In this document: piece after piece, positions 34,772-43,321 of the stretch
How the letters are laid out: every line of letters starts with the position of its first letter
How positions within the stretch are numbered: position 1 is the first letter of the stretch
Source of the DNA: Bombilactobacillus mellifer
GTDB lineage: Bacteria; Bacillota; Bacilli; Lactobacillales; Lactobacillaceae
DNA length: 64,000 bases
NCBI RefSeq assembly: GCF_000970795.1
Contig: NZ_KQ034029.1
Location: forward strand, 1 to 64,000
Reading direction: 5' to 3'
Translations under genes and position numbers: made by a program
Notes under the pieces: generated by a model
Databases searched by the model: none
Seen by the model: the letters and a program-made list of their open reading frames with translations, nothing else
What the model was told of the DNA's origin: nothing

Positions 34772-36730
34772 ATGTGCGGAATTATTGCCTTCAGCGATCC
34801 AAGCGTTACTAATAAAGAAGCAACCATCCAATCCATGATGAAAATGATTGCGCACCGCGGCCCCAATATTACAGGCAGCGGTTATTACACCAATGATCAA
34901 GTTGCCATGGGCTTTCGTCGCCTCAGTGTGATCGATTTACAATGTGGCAAACAGCCTATTTATAATGAAGATAGTTCCATTTTAATTACTTATAATGGTG
35001 AAATTTATAATTTTCAAAGTTTACGTAAAGACTTAATTACAGCTGGCCATCAATTTACGACCCACACCGACACCGAAGTTTTACTTCACGGCTACGAAGA
35101 ATGGGGCATGGCTGGGCTACTACAACGAGTTCGCGGCATGTTTGCCTTTTTAATTTGGGATGACAATCAAAAAACGCTTTATGGAGCACGTGATTTCTTC
35201 GGTATCAAACCATTATATTACTATCACCAAGATCAAACTTTTATTTTTGGTTCCGAAATCAAGGCCTTTTTAAAGCACCCTCATTTTCACAAAGCCCTCA
35301 ATAAAGAAGCTGTTAAACCCTTTTTAATGAACCAATATAATGATTTAGATGAAAGTTTCTTCAAAAATGTCTACCGGTTTCCTGCTGGTCATTGGTTTGA
35401 ATTACACGATCAAGATTTCCAAATCCACGAATATTGGGATGCACACTACCAGGTCAATTATCAACGCAGTGAAACGGAAACGATCAATGCGATCGATCAA
35501 ACGGTGAAAGAATCCGTTAAATTACACAATATCGCAGATGTGAAAGTTGGCAGTTTTTTATCAGAAGGTGTGGATTCCAGTTATGTAACGACGGTTTTAC
35601 ATCCTCAAGAAGTATTTAGTGTCAACTTTGATAACGGACCTTATGATGAAGCCAGTGTTGCGAAACAATTGGCGGATGAAGAAGGCCTGCATTTCAATCA
35701 AGTTACTGTCGATGCTGATGAGGCTTTCCACGATTTTCCGGAAATGCAATATCACCTAGACGAACCTGATAGTAATCCTTCAGTCATTCCCCTCTGGTAT
35801 TTATGTCGGTTAGCCCGTAAAAAAGTAACGGTCGTTTTATCTGGTGAAGGCGCTGATGAAATTTTTGCCGGCTATGTCAATTATGGACTGCATACTAAGA
35901 ATACCGTCATTAAGGTTTTTGCCAGCGGCTTGCATAAGTTGCCCCAGGGAATTCGTTATAAATTAGCCCATGGTATCCAAAAGCTGCCCAATTTCCCAGG
36001 CAAAGTTCATCTCTATAGTCAAACAGCTCAACCTTCCGAGTATTATGTCGGTGAATCGCTGATTTATGATCCGGCACAACCCACCATTTTTACGAGTTCA
36101 CAAGCCAATGACGTTTTGCAACCTGAGTATCAAAATGATTTGACGGTCAATGGTCTTTATCAAAAAGATTTCGCCAAAGTTCAGCATGCGGAAGATTTAA
36201 AGCAAATGCAATACATTGATTTACACCACTTTATGCTAAACGATATTCTTCAAAAGGCCGATAAAATTTCGATGGCCCATTCTCTAGAATTACGGGTGCC
36301 GTTTTTAGATAAGAAAGTGGCCGAATTAGCCAATTCTATTCCTTCCAAATATTTGCTCAATAATAAAGATACCAAGTATATTTTTCGCAAAGCTGCCAAT
36401 CGCCATTTGCCTGCCGATTGGGCCAAACGACCTAAATTAGGGTTCCCGGTTCCCGTTAAGACATGGCTGCATGAAGATAAATATTATCAAGAAGTCAAAG
36501 CTTTATTTAGCCAGCCTTGGGTCAAAGATATTTTTGATCAAGACAAAATTTTACAATTGCTTGACGACAACTATCACGACAAAATTGACGCCCGTCGTCA
36601 AGTGTGGAATATTTATACCTTTTTAACTTGGTACCAATTGTACTTTATTGACTTTGATGGAGCCGTTGAAAAATATAGTCACGTGCAGCCTGATGTAGCA
36701 GAATTCATTCAAAATGGTACTTTAGTTTAA
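34772..36730 (+). CDS. asnB: Asparagine synthase (glutamine-hydrolysing)
   Basis: A 652-residue two-domain enzyme. The N-terminal glutaminase (Ntn) domain starts at the catalytic Cys2 in MCGIIAF. The C-terminal ATP-dependent synthetase domain has its PP-loop at FLSEGVDSSY (Glu replaces the more usual Gly of SGGxDSS) and VVLSGEGADEIFAGY further on. It makes asparagine from aspartate; homologs can instead amidate cell-wall precursors, which cannot be excluded. Ribosome binding site GAGGAGG; flanked by its own promoter and terminator. Confidence 0.93.
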   Translation: MCGIIAFSDPSVTNKEATIQSMMKMIAHRGPNITGSGYYTNDQVAMGFRRLSVIDLQCGKQPIYNEDSSILITYNGEIYNFQSLRKDLITAGHQFTTHTDTEVLLHGYEEWGMAGLLQRVRGMFAFLIWDDNQKTLYGARDFFGIKPLYYYHQDQTFIFGSEIKAFLKHPHFHKALNKEAVKPFLMNQYNDLDESFFKNVYRFPAGHWFELHDQDFQIHEYWDAHYQVNYQRSETETINAIDQTVKESVKLHNIADVKVGSFLSEGVDSSYVTTVLHPQEVFSVNFDNGPYDEASVAKQLADEEGLHFNQVTVDADEAFHDFPEMQYHLDEPDSNPSVIPLWYLCRLARKKVTVVLSGEGADEIFAGYVNYGLHTKNTVIKVFASGLHKLPQGIRYKLAHGIQKLPNFPGKVHLYSQTAQPSEYYVGESLIYDPAQPTIFTSSQANDVLQPEYQNDLTVNGLYQKDFAKVQHAEDLKQMQYIDLHHFMLNDILQKADKISMAHSLELRVPFLDKKVAELANSIPSKYLLNNKDTKYIFRKAANRHLPADWAKRPKLGFPVPVKTWLHEDKYYQEVKALFSQPWVKDIFDQDKILQLLDDNYHDKIDARRQVWNIYTFLTWYQLYFIDFDGAVEKYSHVQPDVAEFIQNGTLV

Positions 36731-36743
36731 TTTTATTAAATCC

Positions 36744-36777
36744 ACCATCCTTATTGAGAAATAGGATGGTTTTTTTG
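36744..36777 (+). terminator. asnB terminator
   Basis: Stem ACCATCC/GGATGGT (36744-36750, 36764-36770) followed by T7. Confidence 0.88.
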
Positions 36778-36823
36778 TGCCATTTAAGATCTACTGGCCC
36801 TTTTGCTGAAACTGCGGCCAAAC

Positions 36824-36880
36824 AAAAAATCGTTAATCTTGGCTGCAACAAGTGCTGGCTTGCCAAAAATTAACGATTTT
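36824..36880 (-). terminator. Long-stem terminator of the dehydrogenase operon
   Basis: Outer 11-bp arms AAATCGTTAAT/ATTAACGATTT with an inner TTGGC/GCCAA pairing, followed by a T-run on the minus strand. It lies 20-80 nt past the stop of the Gfo/Idh gene. Confidence 0.8.
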
Positions 36881-36902
36881 ATACTACTAAGTCAAAATTG
36901 TT

Positions 36903-37904
36903 TTATAGTTTTACTGCCTGGTGTGTTTTCAGTGACTGATCACAAGCGCGGGCAATTTCTACGGCTTTCAAACCATCTAAACCGTCTACTACCGGGGCTT
37001 GTTTTTTAGTCACAGCTTCATAAAATGCCTGAAATTCATCACGATAGGCTTGCTGATAACGTTCAATAAAGAAGAATGGTATTTCGGAGAGCTGAACATT
37101 CTCATTTTGGTCCAATTCGACATTATTCAAACGATCATTGGTCGATACGGCCTGACCTTTAGAACCAAATACTTCCGCCCGTTGATCGTAACCATAAACG
37201 GCCTGGCGGCTATTGTCAATTACGCCTAGAGCACCATTGGCAAATTTTAAAGTTACAATGGCTGTATCAATATCGCCGACTTCACCAATTTCTGGATTAA
37301 CTAAAACAGCTCCTTGCGCATTAACTTCGACTACTTCACTATCACTTAAATAACGAGCCATATCGAAATCATGAATCATCATATCATTAAACAATCCGCC
37401 TGACACTTTGACATAATCAATACTTGGTGGTTCCGGATCACGAGAAGAAATCTTGATAATTTGCGGAGTCCCAATTTGACCGGCTTTTACATAATCATGA
37501 ATTTGTTTAAAATTATGGTCAAAGCGGCGATTAAAACCTACTTGCAGGCAAGTTCCGTTATCTTTGACTACTTGCAACAATTGTTTAATTTGCGGTACAT
37601 CTTCGGCTAAAGGTTTTTCACAAAAGATGCTCTTATTCTGCTTAGCAGCAGCTTCAATAATTGTAGCATGTGTATTAGTAGCTGAAGCAATGACTACCGC
37701 CTGAATTTGCGGATCAGCTAATACTTTTTCATAGTCATTCGTATAATGGGGGATTTGATATTTTTGTGCCAATTCGGCTAAATTAGGAGCATAAGGATCC
37801 GCAATGGCTGTTACTTCAAAATTATCACGCATGTTGGCCAAATTCTCTACATGCATTTGTCCAATTCGTCCCGTTCCAATCACACCAATTTTAATTTTAT
37901 CCAT
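36903..37904 (-). CDS. Gfo/Idh/MocA oxidoreductase, inositol 2-dehydrogenase-like
   Basis: A 333-residue NAD(P)-dependent dehydrogenase: Rossmann motif GVIGTGRIGQMH, the family EKP element (CEKPLAEDV), and the catalytic His region GGLFNDMMIHDFDMARYL, which is very like myo-inositol 2-dehydrogenase (IolG). It is the last gene of a three-gene set with another Gfo/Idh enzyme (5 nt gap) and a GRP-type transporter. AAAGGAG precedes the ATG. No other iol genes are nearby, so the true substrate may be a different polyol or sugar. Confidence 0.87.
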   Translation of the reverse strand: MDKIKIGVIGTGRIGQMHVENLANMRDNFEVTAIADPYAPNLAELAQKYQIPHYTNDYEKVLADPQIQAVVIASATNTHATIIEAAAKQNKSIFCEKPLAEDVPQIKQLLQVVKDNGTCLQVGFNRRFDHNFKQIHDYVKAGQIGTPQIIKISSRDPEPPSIDYVKVSGGLFNDMMIHDFDMARYLSDSEVVEVNAQGAVLVNPEIGEVGDIDTAIVTLKFANGALGVIDNSRQAVYGYDQRAEVFGSKGQAVSTNDRLNNVELDQNENVQLSEIPFFFIERYQQAYRDEFQAFYEAVTKKQAPVVDGLDGLKAVEIARACDQSLKTHQAVKL

Positions 37905-37909
37905 ATAGA

Positions 37910-38935
37910 TTACTCCTTTGTTTGATAAAGTTCCGGTCGTTCCGGCAATTCAATAGGTACTACGGCTTCGTTCTTTTGACTTTGAATAGCACAATCAGAT
38001 GTCACTGTTGCAATATAGCCGTCCCAAGCTGTGGGTCCTGTTAGTGCTTCTTGACGATTAGCATGATCAATAAAATCTTGTAATTCCCGTTGATAAGCTT
38101 CTACAAAGCGGTTTGACCAATCGTAATCTACATCATGATAAATTTTCCGATCGGCATGTAAGTCTAAACGATTTACTTCGGGTAATTGTGCAATGCCCTT
38201 TTCGCCAATTACTTGACAACGAACTTCATAACCATAATGGGAATTTTGATTTAAATAAACATTCACAATGGCACCTTGCTTCATTTTGACCGTGACAATT
38301 TGGGGATCCTTTAATTCAGCGGCAGGATTCAAACTATTGGGACGGGGAAATTGAACTTGGACTGACGCATAGTCATCTTTAAAAAGCCAGTGAATAATAT
38401 CACTTTCATGAATGAAAGAATCATTAATCGTATTTTCTGTTTTGAAATAACTAGTCGGCGGGACAGTCATAAAATGGCGGCAATAGCCCATCAAAGGTGC
38501 GCCAATGAGTCCTTGATCGATGGTCGCTTTTAATTCTTGATATGCCGGGTCATAACGCCGCATAAAACCTACTTGAACAAAGCGTTGCCCAGCTGCCACT
38601 TCCGCGGCAATAATTTTTTTACATGCAGCCGCTGTGGTGGCCAAGGGCTTTTCTGTAAAAACATATTTGTGGGCTTGGATGGCCGCTAAGATAGGTTCAA
38701 CATGGGTATCATTACGGCTGCAGACCATCACTACATCCACATTATTAGAATTCACCAACGCATCCACTGATTCACTTAAGTGGGCATTTAACTGATATTC
38801 CTTAATTAAATCTTTGGCAGCCTGGGGAACCACATCAAAAACTTCAGTAATTTCTTCGCCTTTTAAATGATTCACCAAGTTGGAAACATGGGTATGCGCA
38901 ATAGCCCCACAACCAATTAAACCAATTTTCACCAT
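37910..38935 (-). CDS. Gfo/Idh/MocA family oxidoreductase
   Basis: A 341-residue NAD(P)-dependent dehydrogenase with Rossmann motif GLIGCGAIAHTHV, TEKPLATT (the EKP element) and the catalytic-loop region INDSFIHESDIIHWLF. It resembles inositol or scyllo-inositol dehydrogenases and related sugar oxidoreductases. Paired with the downstream paralog, it may perform successive or opposite redox steps on one substrate, such as epimerisation through a keto intermediate. ATG start, AAAGGA 10 nt upstream. The upstream intergenic region carries a 12-bp sequence shared with the transporter promoter region. Confidence 0.85.
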   Translation of the reverse strand: MVKIGLIGCGAIAHTHVSNLVNHLKGEEITEVFDVVPQAAKDLIKEYQLNAHLSESVDALVNSNNVDVVMVCSRNDTHVEPILAAIQAHKYVFTEKPLATTAAACKKIIAAEVAAGQRFVQVGFMRRYDPAYQELKATIDQGLIGAPLMGYCRHFMTVPPTSYFKTENTINDSFIHESDIIHWLFKDDYASVQVQFPRPNSLNPAAELKDPQIVTVKMKQGAIVNVYLNQNSHYGYEVRCQVIGEKGIAQLPEVNRLDLHADRKIYHDVDYDWSNRFVEAYQRELQDFIDHANRQEALTGPTAWDGYIATVTSDCAIQSQKNEAVVPIELPERPELYQTKE

Positions 38936-39035
38936 ACTGATTTGATCCTTTCTTTATTCCTTAACATCTAACCCCCAACTCTCGCAGCTGTGGTTATTGC
39001 GACAAAGTTTAAGTAGTCAATTACTCTTGCCAAGT

Positions 39036-39047
39036 ATGAAGACGCTT
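39036..39047. promoter_or_regulatory. Candidate AraC-regulator site 1
   Basis: ATGAAGACGCTT, in the gap between the transporter gene and the first dehydrogenase gene. The same 12 bp recurs in inverted orientation at 39986-39997. Here it abuts a possible promoter (TTGGCA, 16 nt, TAAACT on the minus strand), the place expected for an activator. Confidence 0.5.
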
Positions 39048-39062
39048 AATTATTATCAGCTA

Positions 39063-39917
39063 TTATTTAGTCATACCAATTAAGAATGCACCAATTACGA
39101 CTAAGACCAAACCCCATAGGGTATAAGACATTTCCCGTTTGGATTTGACTTCGTGCAAAATCCATAAACCACCGAGGGTTGCCACGACCACATTCAATTG
39201 TGATAAAGTAAAACCAACCGCTACGCCATTGATTTGGTTACTAAATAAGATACCCACATTCGCGATTCCAAATAAAAGTCCGGTTAACATATTTTGCCAA
39301 CTTTTTTTGCCAAACATATCATTGTCTTTTTGGAAAGCCACCAAAACCATGACCGAAATCAGCATTGCAATTGCTTGTGGTAATAAAGCATCCCAACCAT
39401 TCAAATTAAAAACTCTTGGAAAGACGTTATACCCAATAAAGCCCACACTAGAAATGGTTAAAATAATTAAACCTAGTTTGATATTGCCGCCTTCTTCACT
39501 GGCTTTATCTTGGACAGTCGTCAGGGTGATGCCCACAATGATCAAGACCAGAGCGGAAAAACCCAAAATATATTGCAATGGGGTAGTCCATTCTTTAAAA
39601 TAAAAAGCTCCAAATAATGTCGTCCCCAATAATTGCTCGCCTGTACTGATGGGCATGGCCTTGGAAACACCCACGAGGTCAAAGGACTTCACTTGTAAAA
39701 TTTGTCCGAAACTCCAAAAGGCACCACTTAAAATCGAGCCCCACAATAAATTAGCCGACCAATTAGGCTGTTTGAAGATAAAAACCAGCAAAGCAATAAC
39801 CAACGTCGATAGAGCCATTCCCATAACTTTATTAGTGAATTTCCCACCGATTTTTTGCATTACAATCGATTGAAATCCCCAACCTAAAGCAGGGACAAGT
39901 GCGATTAAAATACCCAT
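39063..39917 (-). CDS. GRP-family sugar transporter (GlcU/RbsU-like)
   Basis: A 284-residue protein with about 10 transmembrane helices of the glucose/ribose permease (drug/metabolite transporter) family; it starts GILIALVPALGWGFQS. It probably imports a sugar or polyol by proton symport. The ATG at 39915-39917 is chosen for GAGGAGG just upstream. It is the first gene of the set with the two dehydrogenases and divergent from the AraC-type regulator, so all four probably serve one substrate. Confidence 0.88.
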   Translation of the reverse strand: MGILIALVPALGWGFQSIVMQKIGGKFTNKVMGMALSTLVIALLVFIFKQPNWSANLLWGSILSGAFWSFGQILQVKSFDLVGVSKAMPISTGEQLLGTTLFGAFYFKEWTTPLQYILGFSALVLIIVGITLTTVQDKASEEGGNIKLGLIILTISSVGFIGYNVFPRVFNLNGWDALLPQAIAMLISVMVLVAFQKDNDMFGKKSWQNMLTGLLFGIANVGILFSNQINGVAVGFTLSQLNVVVATLGGLWILHEVKSKREMSYTLWGLVLVVIGAFLIGMTK

Positions 39918-39985
39918 AATTTTCCTCCTCGCGCATACTGAACAAGCTGTTGGGCCCACAGATAATTTGAAGTAATCAACATTTA

Positions 39986-39997
39986 AAGCGTCTTCAT
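39986..39997. promoter_or_regulatory. Candidate AraC-regulator site 2
   Basis: AAGCGTCTTCAT, the exact reverse complement of the 12-bp sequence at 39036-39047, in the divergent region between the transporter gene and the AraC-type gene. Read along the minus strand both copies precede a gene of the module. Confidence 0.5.
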
Positions 39998-40146
39998 TTG
40001 CCCTTTAGTCTTATTATGAACAGAATCACATAAGAGACTTATACTTTTAACAACAAAAAACTGTTTTTCCAACACTAGGTCTTAAAACAAGTTAGTTATT
40101 ATTATCTTTTTATAAGCATTAATTCAATCAATAGGAGGCGAAGGCC

Positions 40147-40998
40147 ATGCAACAAAGATTTTTACAAATGCAAAATCGGACTAAGATTTCCAAAAATACT
40201 GACTTAGCTAATCCGCAGTTGGTATATATCGCAAAAATTACTCCTGAAGATTACTATGTCAAACGCGGCATTCATCGCCATCAAAAAATTTGTGAAATCA
40301 CCTTGATCCAAAGTGGCCGCGGCTATTATTTAATTGAAGAAAATCAAGAATTGGTCCAACAAGGTGATGTGCTGATCGTTGATACCGGTGTTTTACACGG
40401 CGAAGGCCGGGTTTTACCTTCCATTTGTATCGGTTTAATTTTTGACACTAAAAAGACCCATTACCATCTTATTAGTTCTCATATTCGACCCGTTTTTCAT
40501 TTTAAATCGGAAATCAGTCGGGCCTTAATTGCCCAAGCTAATGTAGCCTTTAACTTACTGGAATCTTCAGCTACTCAAGCTCAGCACCTCGCAGCCAATA
40601 TTATTTGTCAGTCTTTATTACCCTTTATTATGGATCATTTATTTATTGATGCTTGTCTAAAAAAAACCAGTTCCGTGACTGCACAATTAATTAAGAATTA
40701 CTTGGATCAGCATTATAGCGAAAAACTCCAAATTCAAGAAGTCTGCCAAGTCTTGTCTTTAAGCCAAACCTATGCCGATTCGGAATTTCAGAACAATTAT
40801 GGCTTAAGTCCCGTACAATATTTAACTGGGCGCCGGATTGGTGAAGCTCAAACCCTGCTCATTAATTATCCGCACATGTTAATTTATGACGTAGCAACAG
40901 CGGTCGGCTACGAGAATATTACTTACTTTAATCGCGTTTTTAAAAAATTTTGCGGTTATTCTCCCAGCAAGTATCGCAATATCTATCGTGAACAATAA
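40147..40998 (+). CDS. AraC-family transcriptional regulator
   Basis: A 283-residue regulator with an N-terminal cupin-like ligand domain (HRHQKICEITLIQSGRGYYL is typical) and a C-terminal double helix-turn-helix (about 190-283) ending in VGYENITYFNRVFKKFCGYSPSKYR, the AraC signature. It is divergent from the transporter/dehydrogenase set and most likely activates it in response to the sugar. AGGAGG lies 8 nt before the ATG. Confidence 0.92.
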   Translation: MQQRFLQMQNRTKISKNTDLANPQLVYIAKITPEDYYVKRGIHRHQKICEITLIQSGRGYYLIEENQELVQQGDVLIVDTGVLHGEGRVLPSICIGLIFDTKKTHYHLISSHIRPVFHFKSEISRALIAQANVAFNLLESSATQAQHLAANIICQSLLPFIMDHLFIDACLKKTSSVTAQLIKNYLDQHYSEKLQIQEVCQVLSLSQTYADSEFQNNYGLSPVQYLTGRRIGEAQTLLINYPHMLIYDVATAVGYENITYFNRVFKKFCGYSPSKYRNIYREQ

Positions 40999-41072
40999 AA
41001 AGCCCCTTATGGAACTTACAGCTGTCTGCAACTTCGAGGTTGAAAAACAGCAGCAGTCTTCCATAACAGGCT
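40999..41072 (-). terminator. Long branched hairpin, probable minus-strand terminator
   Basis: Paired arms AGCC/GGCT and TTATGGAA/TTCCATAA enclose GCTGT/ACAGC and CAAC/GTTG. Read on the minus strand the structure ends in GGGGCTTTTT. It lies about 230 nt past the stop of the GT-C-like gene (41298-43238), so it ends either a long 3' UTR or a separate RNA. Confidence 0.55.
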
Positions 41073-41134
41073 CCATTAAAGTTTTAATGATTGATCAGAC
41101 AAAAGTTTGCACGCTCTGACACCTAAGTATTCCA

Positions 41135-41183
41135 AAGTAAAGCAGAACATTCATCAAGTCGACTTGAACTAACAGCTTTACTT
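41135..41183. repeat. Nested inverted repeat
   Basis: Outer 9-bp arms AAGTAAAGC/GCTTTACTT (41135-41143, 41175-41183) enclose a perfect 14-bp palindrome TCAAGTCGACTTGA (41154-41167). No T-run follows, so it is not a simple terminator. No gene is present in this 299-nt gap. Confidence 0.7.
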
Positions 41184-41297
41184 GAGTAAAAGTTATCTAC
41201 TTCTGTGGCAATTGAAGGCTTAATCAGAGCTGCTTGCTAATCAGGCCGACTCCAATGAATTTATCTGAGAGATTAAATCTATAGCAATTAGAAATTT

Positions 41298-43238
41298 TTA
41301 TTGTGAATAATGCGCCGCATATATTAAGGAATAGTAGGGTTTGGCTTGACCATTAATAAACAGTGGCTGTAAAGCTAACCGATAGTTCAAGCCATCTGTC
41401 ACCACAATTCGCATACGTTGGTGCGGGTGATGAGCCTTAATGACTAATTTATACTGGCCGGCGGGTAAGAAGCCGCGATAGACCCAGGTTTTCTTTTGGA
41501 GGACCAAGCGGCGAATTTGGCCGCCAGAATCTAGTAAATCTACTTCAGCATTTGCTCGTTTAGGTGCCAAAACCCATAATTTATTGACCGCATGATTCAT
41601 CAGCAGTGTTTGGGAGAAGCGCGTCTGACCCGGAAATTCAGGGGTTTTAAAATGGTACTGATGTGATAATTGACTCCGCTGCGCCGTAACTACCATGGTC
41701 GCTGGCTTGGTGGCCCGGGTGAGAATTTGCGGTGTTAAACATAAAAGTAAGACCCCTATTGTGACCAGCATTGCTGGTGTCCCAACCGTAGTCGCCGGCT
41801 TGGGCGGCTGAGGTAAATGCAACAACAAATAACCACCAAGCAATAAAATAATGACTTGCCCATAACGATTTTCGGTTTCCCAAACTAACGTATGGAATAA
41901 CAAAAAGCCGCCTGCCGCAATAATTGTAAAAATTTCTAACCAGGTATGCTGGTAATGGCGGTTCCAAGCTGTGGTCCAGATTTGTTGTAAGGCGAGACTT
42001 AAAATCAATAGTAGGGCTAATTGGTTACTCCACTGCCCCCATAAATGAAAGCCGCGCTGCCAACGACTATAACTCCGCGGTATTTGTTGAAAGCCCCCGG
42101 TATACGCTCGCGGTAAACTTTGAACATCAAATAAAATGGCAATTTTTTGAAACCATAAACGGATAATTCCGAGCCCGCCTAATCGTCGCAAACGCTGCGG
42201 AAAATGGTGCTGCAAATATTGCTGGCGTGCCTGTTTACTCGGTAATCGCCGTAAAATTCGCGCATCCCGATGAGAATAACGTCCCGCAGTCTGCGAATTA
42301 TAGCCCATATTGAACCAGTGGAGCAACGGAAATTGATAACGTGCATTATCTTGAAAATTAATATTAGCATTTAACACCCAATTAGTGGGCGTGGCTAAAC
42401 ACAAACCAATCAAAATTGCAATAATCGGCTGGCGGTATTTTTTGCTGGCTGTCGGGTTAAAACAACAAGTCAGCAGCAGTGCTATTCCAATAATGATCAG
42501 ATTACTCTTAATCATTTGCGCACTTAAATTTAAAACGACTAAACCGCCACTCGCCCACCAACGCTGGGCAGTAGACAGCCGTCGCCAAAATAAAAACGTC
42601 AGCCAATCTAGTAAAACAGCGAGCAATAAGGGTAAATCTGTGTAAAAAACTTGTAAAAAATAAGTATAACTCACTGCACTGCAGCTGATTAGCATTAACA
42701 CAATTAAAATAGGCAACTGCTGCTGACTGCATTGATAAACAGCATAAACAATTAAAGCTAAAAAGCCATCTAGTAAGATCAGATTTAACAAATGAACTGA
42801 CCAATAAACAGATAAGTGACAAGCATTCGTGACAATTAACCAGCGGGATAAAAACCAGGTAATGGCCACATTATTCGAATATCGCCAAAAATAAGTAATC
42901 TCCGACCAGGAACGATCCCCATGGCTAATTAATTGGGCTTGATATAACACCCGAAAAGGATCATGATAGACCGTCGCGGGTAAAACAATTAAAATCCCAA
43001 TTTGTACAACCAAAATGAATGCAAAGGTAGCATAGATCACCATTCGAACTTGTTGATTCGTTAAGTGGGAACTAATGCGCCAAAAATATGGTCGCAACCA
43101 CAGATAATAACCACATAAAAAAGCAATCATCATTATTGATAATTGCCATGAGTGGATAGTTAATAAATTAGAAATTATCCCGATTGTCACTGGTAAACTA
43201 AACGCTAGCAGCAATCCGCGATAAATTTTATTACTCAT
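41298..43238 (-). CDS. Multi-spanning membrane protein, GT-C glycosyltransferase-like
   Basis: A 646-residue protein with about 12 hydrophobic helices. An Asp in the first large outer loop (TVYHDPFRVLYQA) and a late WETENRYGQ element fit the GT-C fold of lipid-linked-sugar glycosyltransferases (GT39/GT83-like). After the last helix comes a soluble outer domain of about 130 residues that looks beta-rich. Likely role: transfer of sugars to an envelope polymer; donor and acceptor unknown. ATG start, AAAGGG upstream. It appears to be transcribed alone. Confidence 0.65.
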   Translation of the reverse strand: MSNKIYRGLLLAFSLPVTIGIISNLLTIHSWQLSIMMIAFLCGYYLWLRPYFWRISSHLTNQQVRMVIYATFAFILVVQIGILIVLPATVYHDPFRVLYQAQLISHGDRSWSEITYFWRYSNNVAITWFLSRWLIVTNACHLSVYWSVHLLNLILLDGFLALIVYAVYQCSQQQLPILIVLMLISCSAVSYTYFLQVFYTDLPLLLAVLLDWLTFLFWRRLSTAQRWWASGGLVVLNLSAQMIKSNLIIIGIALLLTCCFNPTASKKYRQPIIAILIGLCLATPTNWVLNANINFQDNARYQFPLLHWFNMGYNSQTAGRYSHRDARILRRLPSKQARQQYLQHHFPQRLRRLGGLGIIRLWFQKIAILFDVQSLPRAYTGGFQQIPRSYSRWQRGFHLWGQWSNQLALLLILSLALQQIWTTAWNRHYQHTWLEIFTIIAAGGFLLFHTLVWETENRYGQVIILLLGGYLLLHLPQPPKPATTVGTPAMLVTIGVLLLCLTPQILTRATKPATMVVTAQRSQLSHQYHFKTPEFPGQTRFSQTLLMNHAVNKLWVLAPKRANAEVDLLDSGGQIRRLVLQKKTWVYRGFLPAGQYKLVIKAHHPHQRMRIVVTDGLNYRLALQPLFINGQAKPYYSLIYAAHYSQ

Positions 43239-43321
43239 AAATTAACGCCCTTTCACCGCTTTTCATACAGTATTATATTATACACTGCACGATTGCAAAA
43301 GTTGTGAAATTTACTTCCAGC

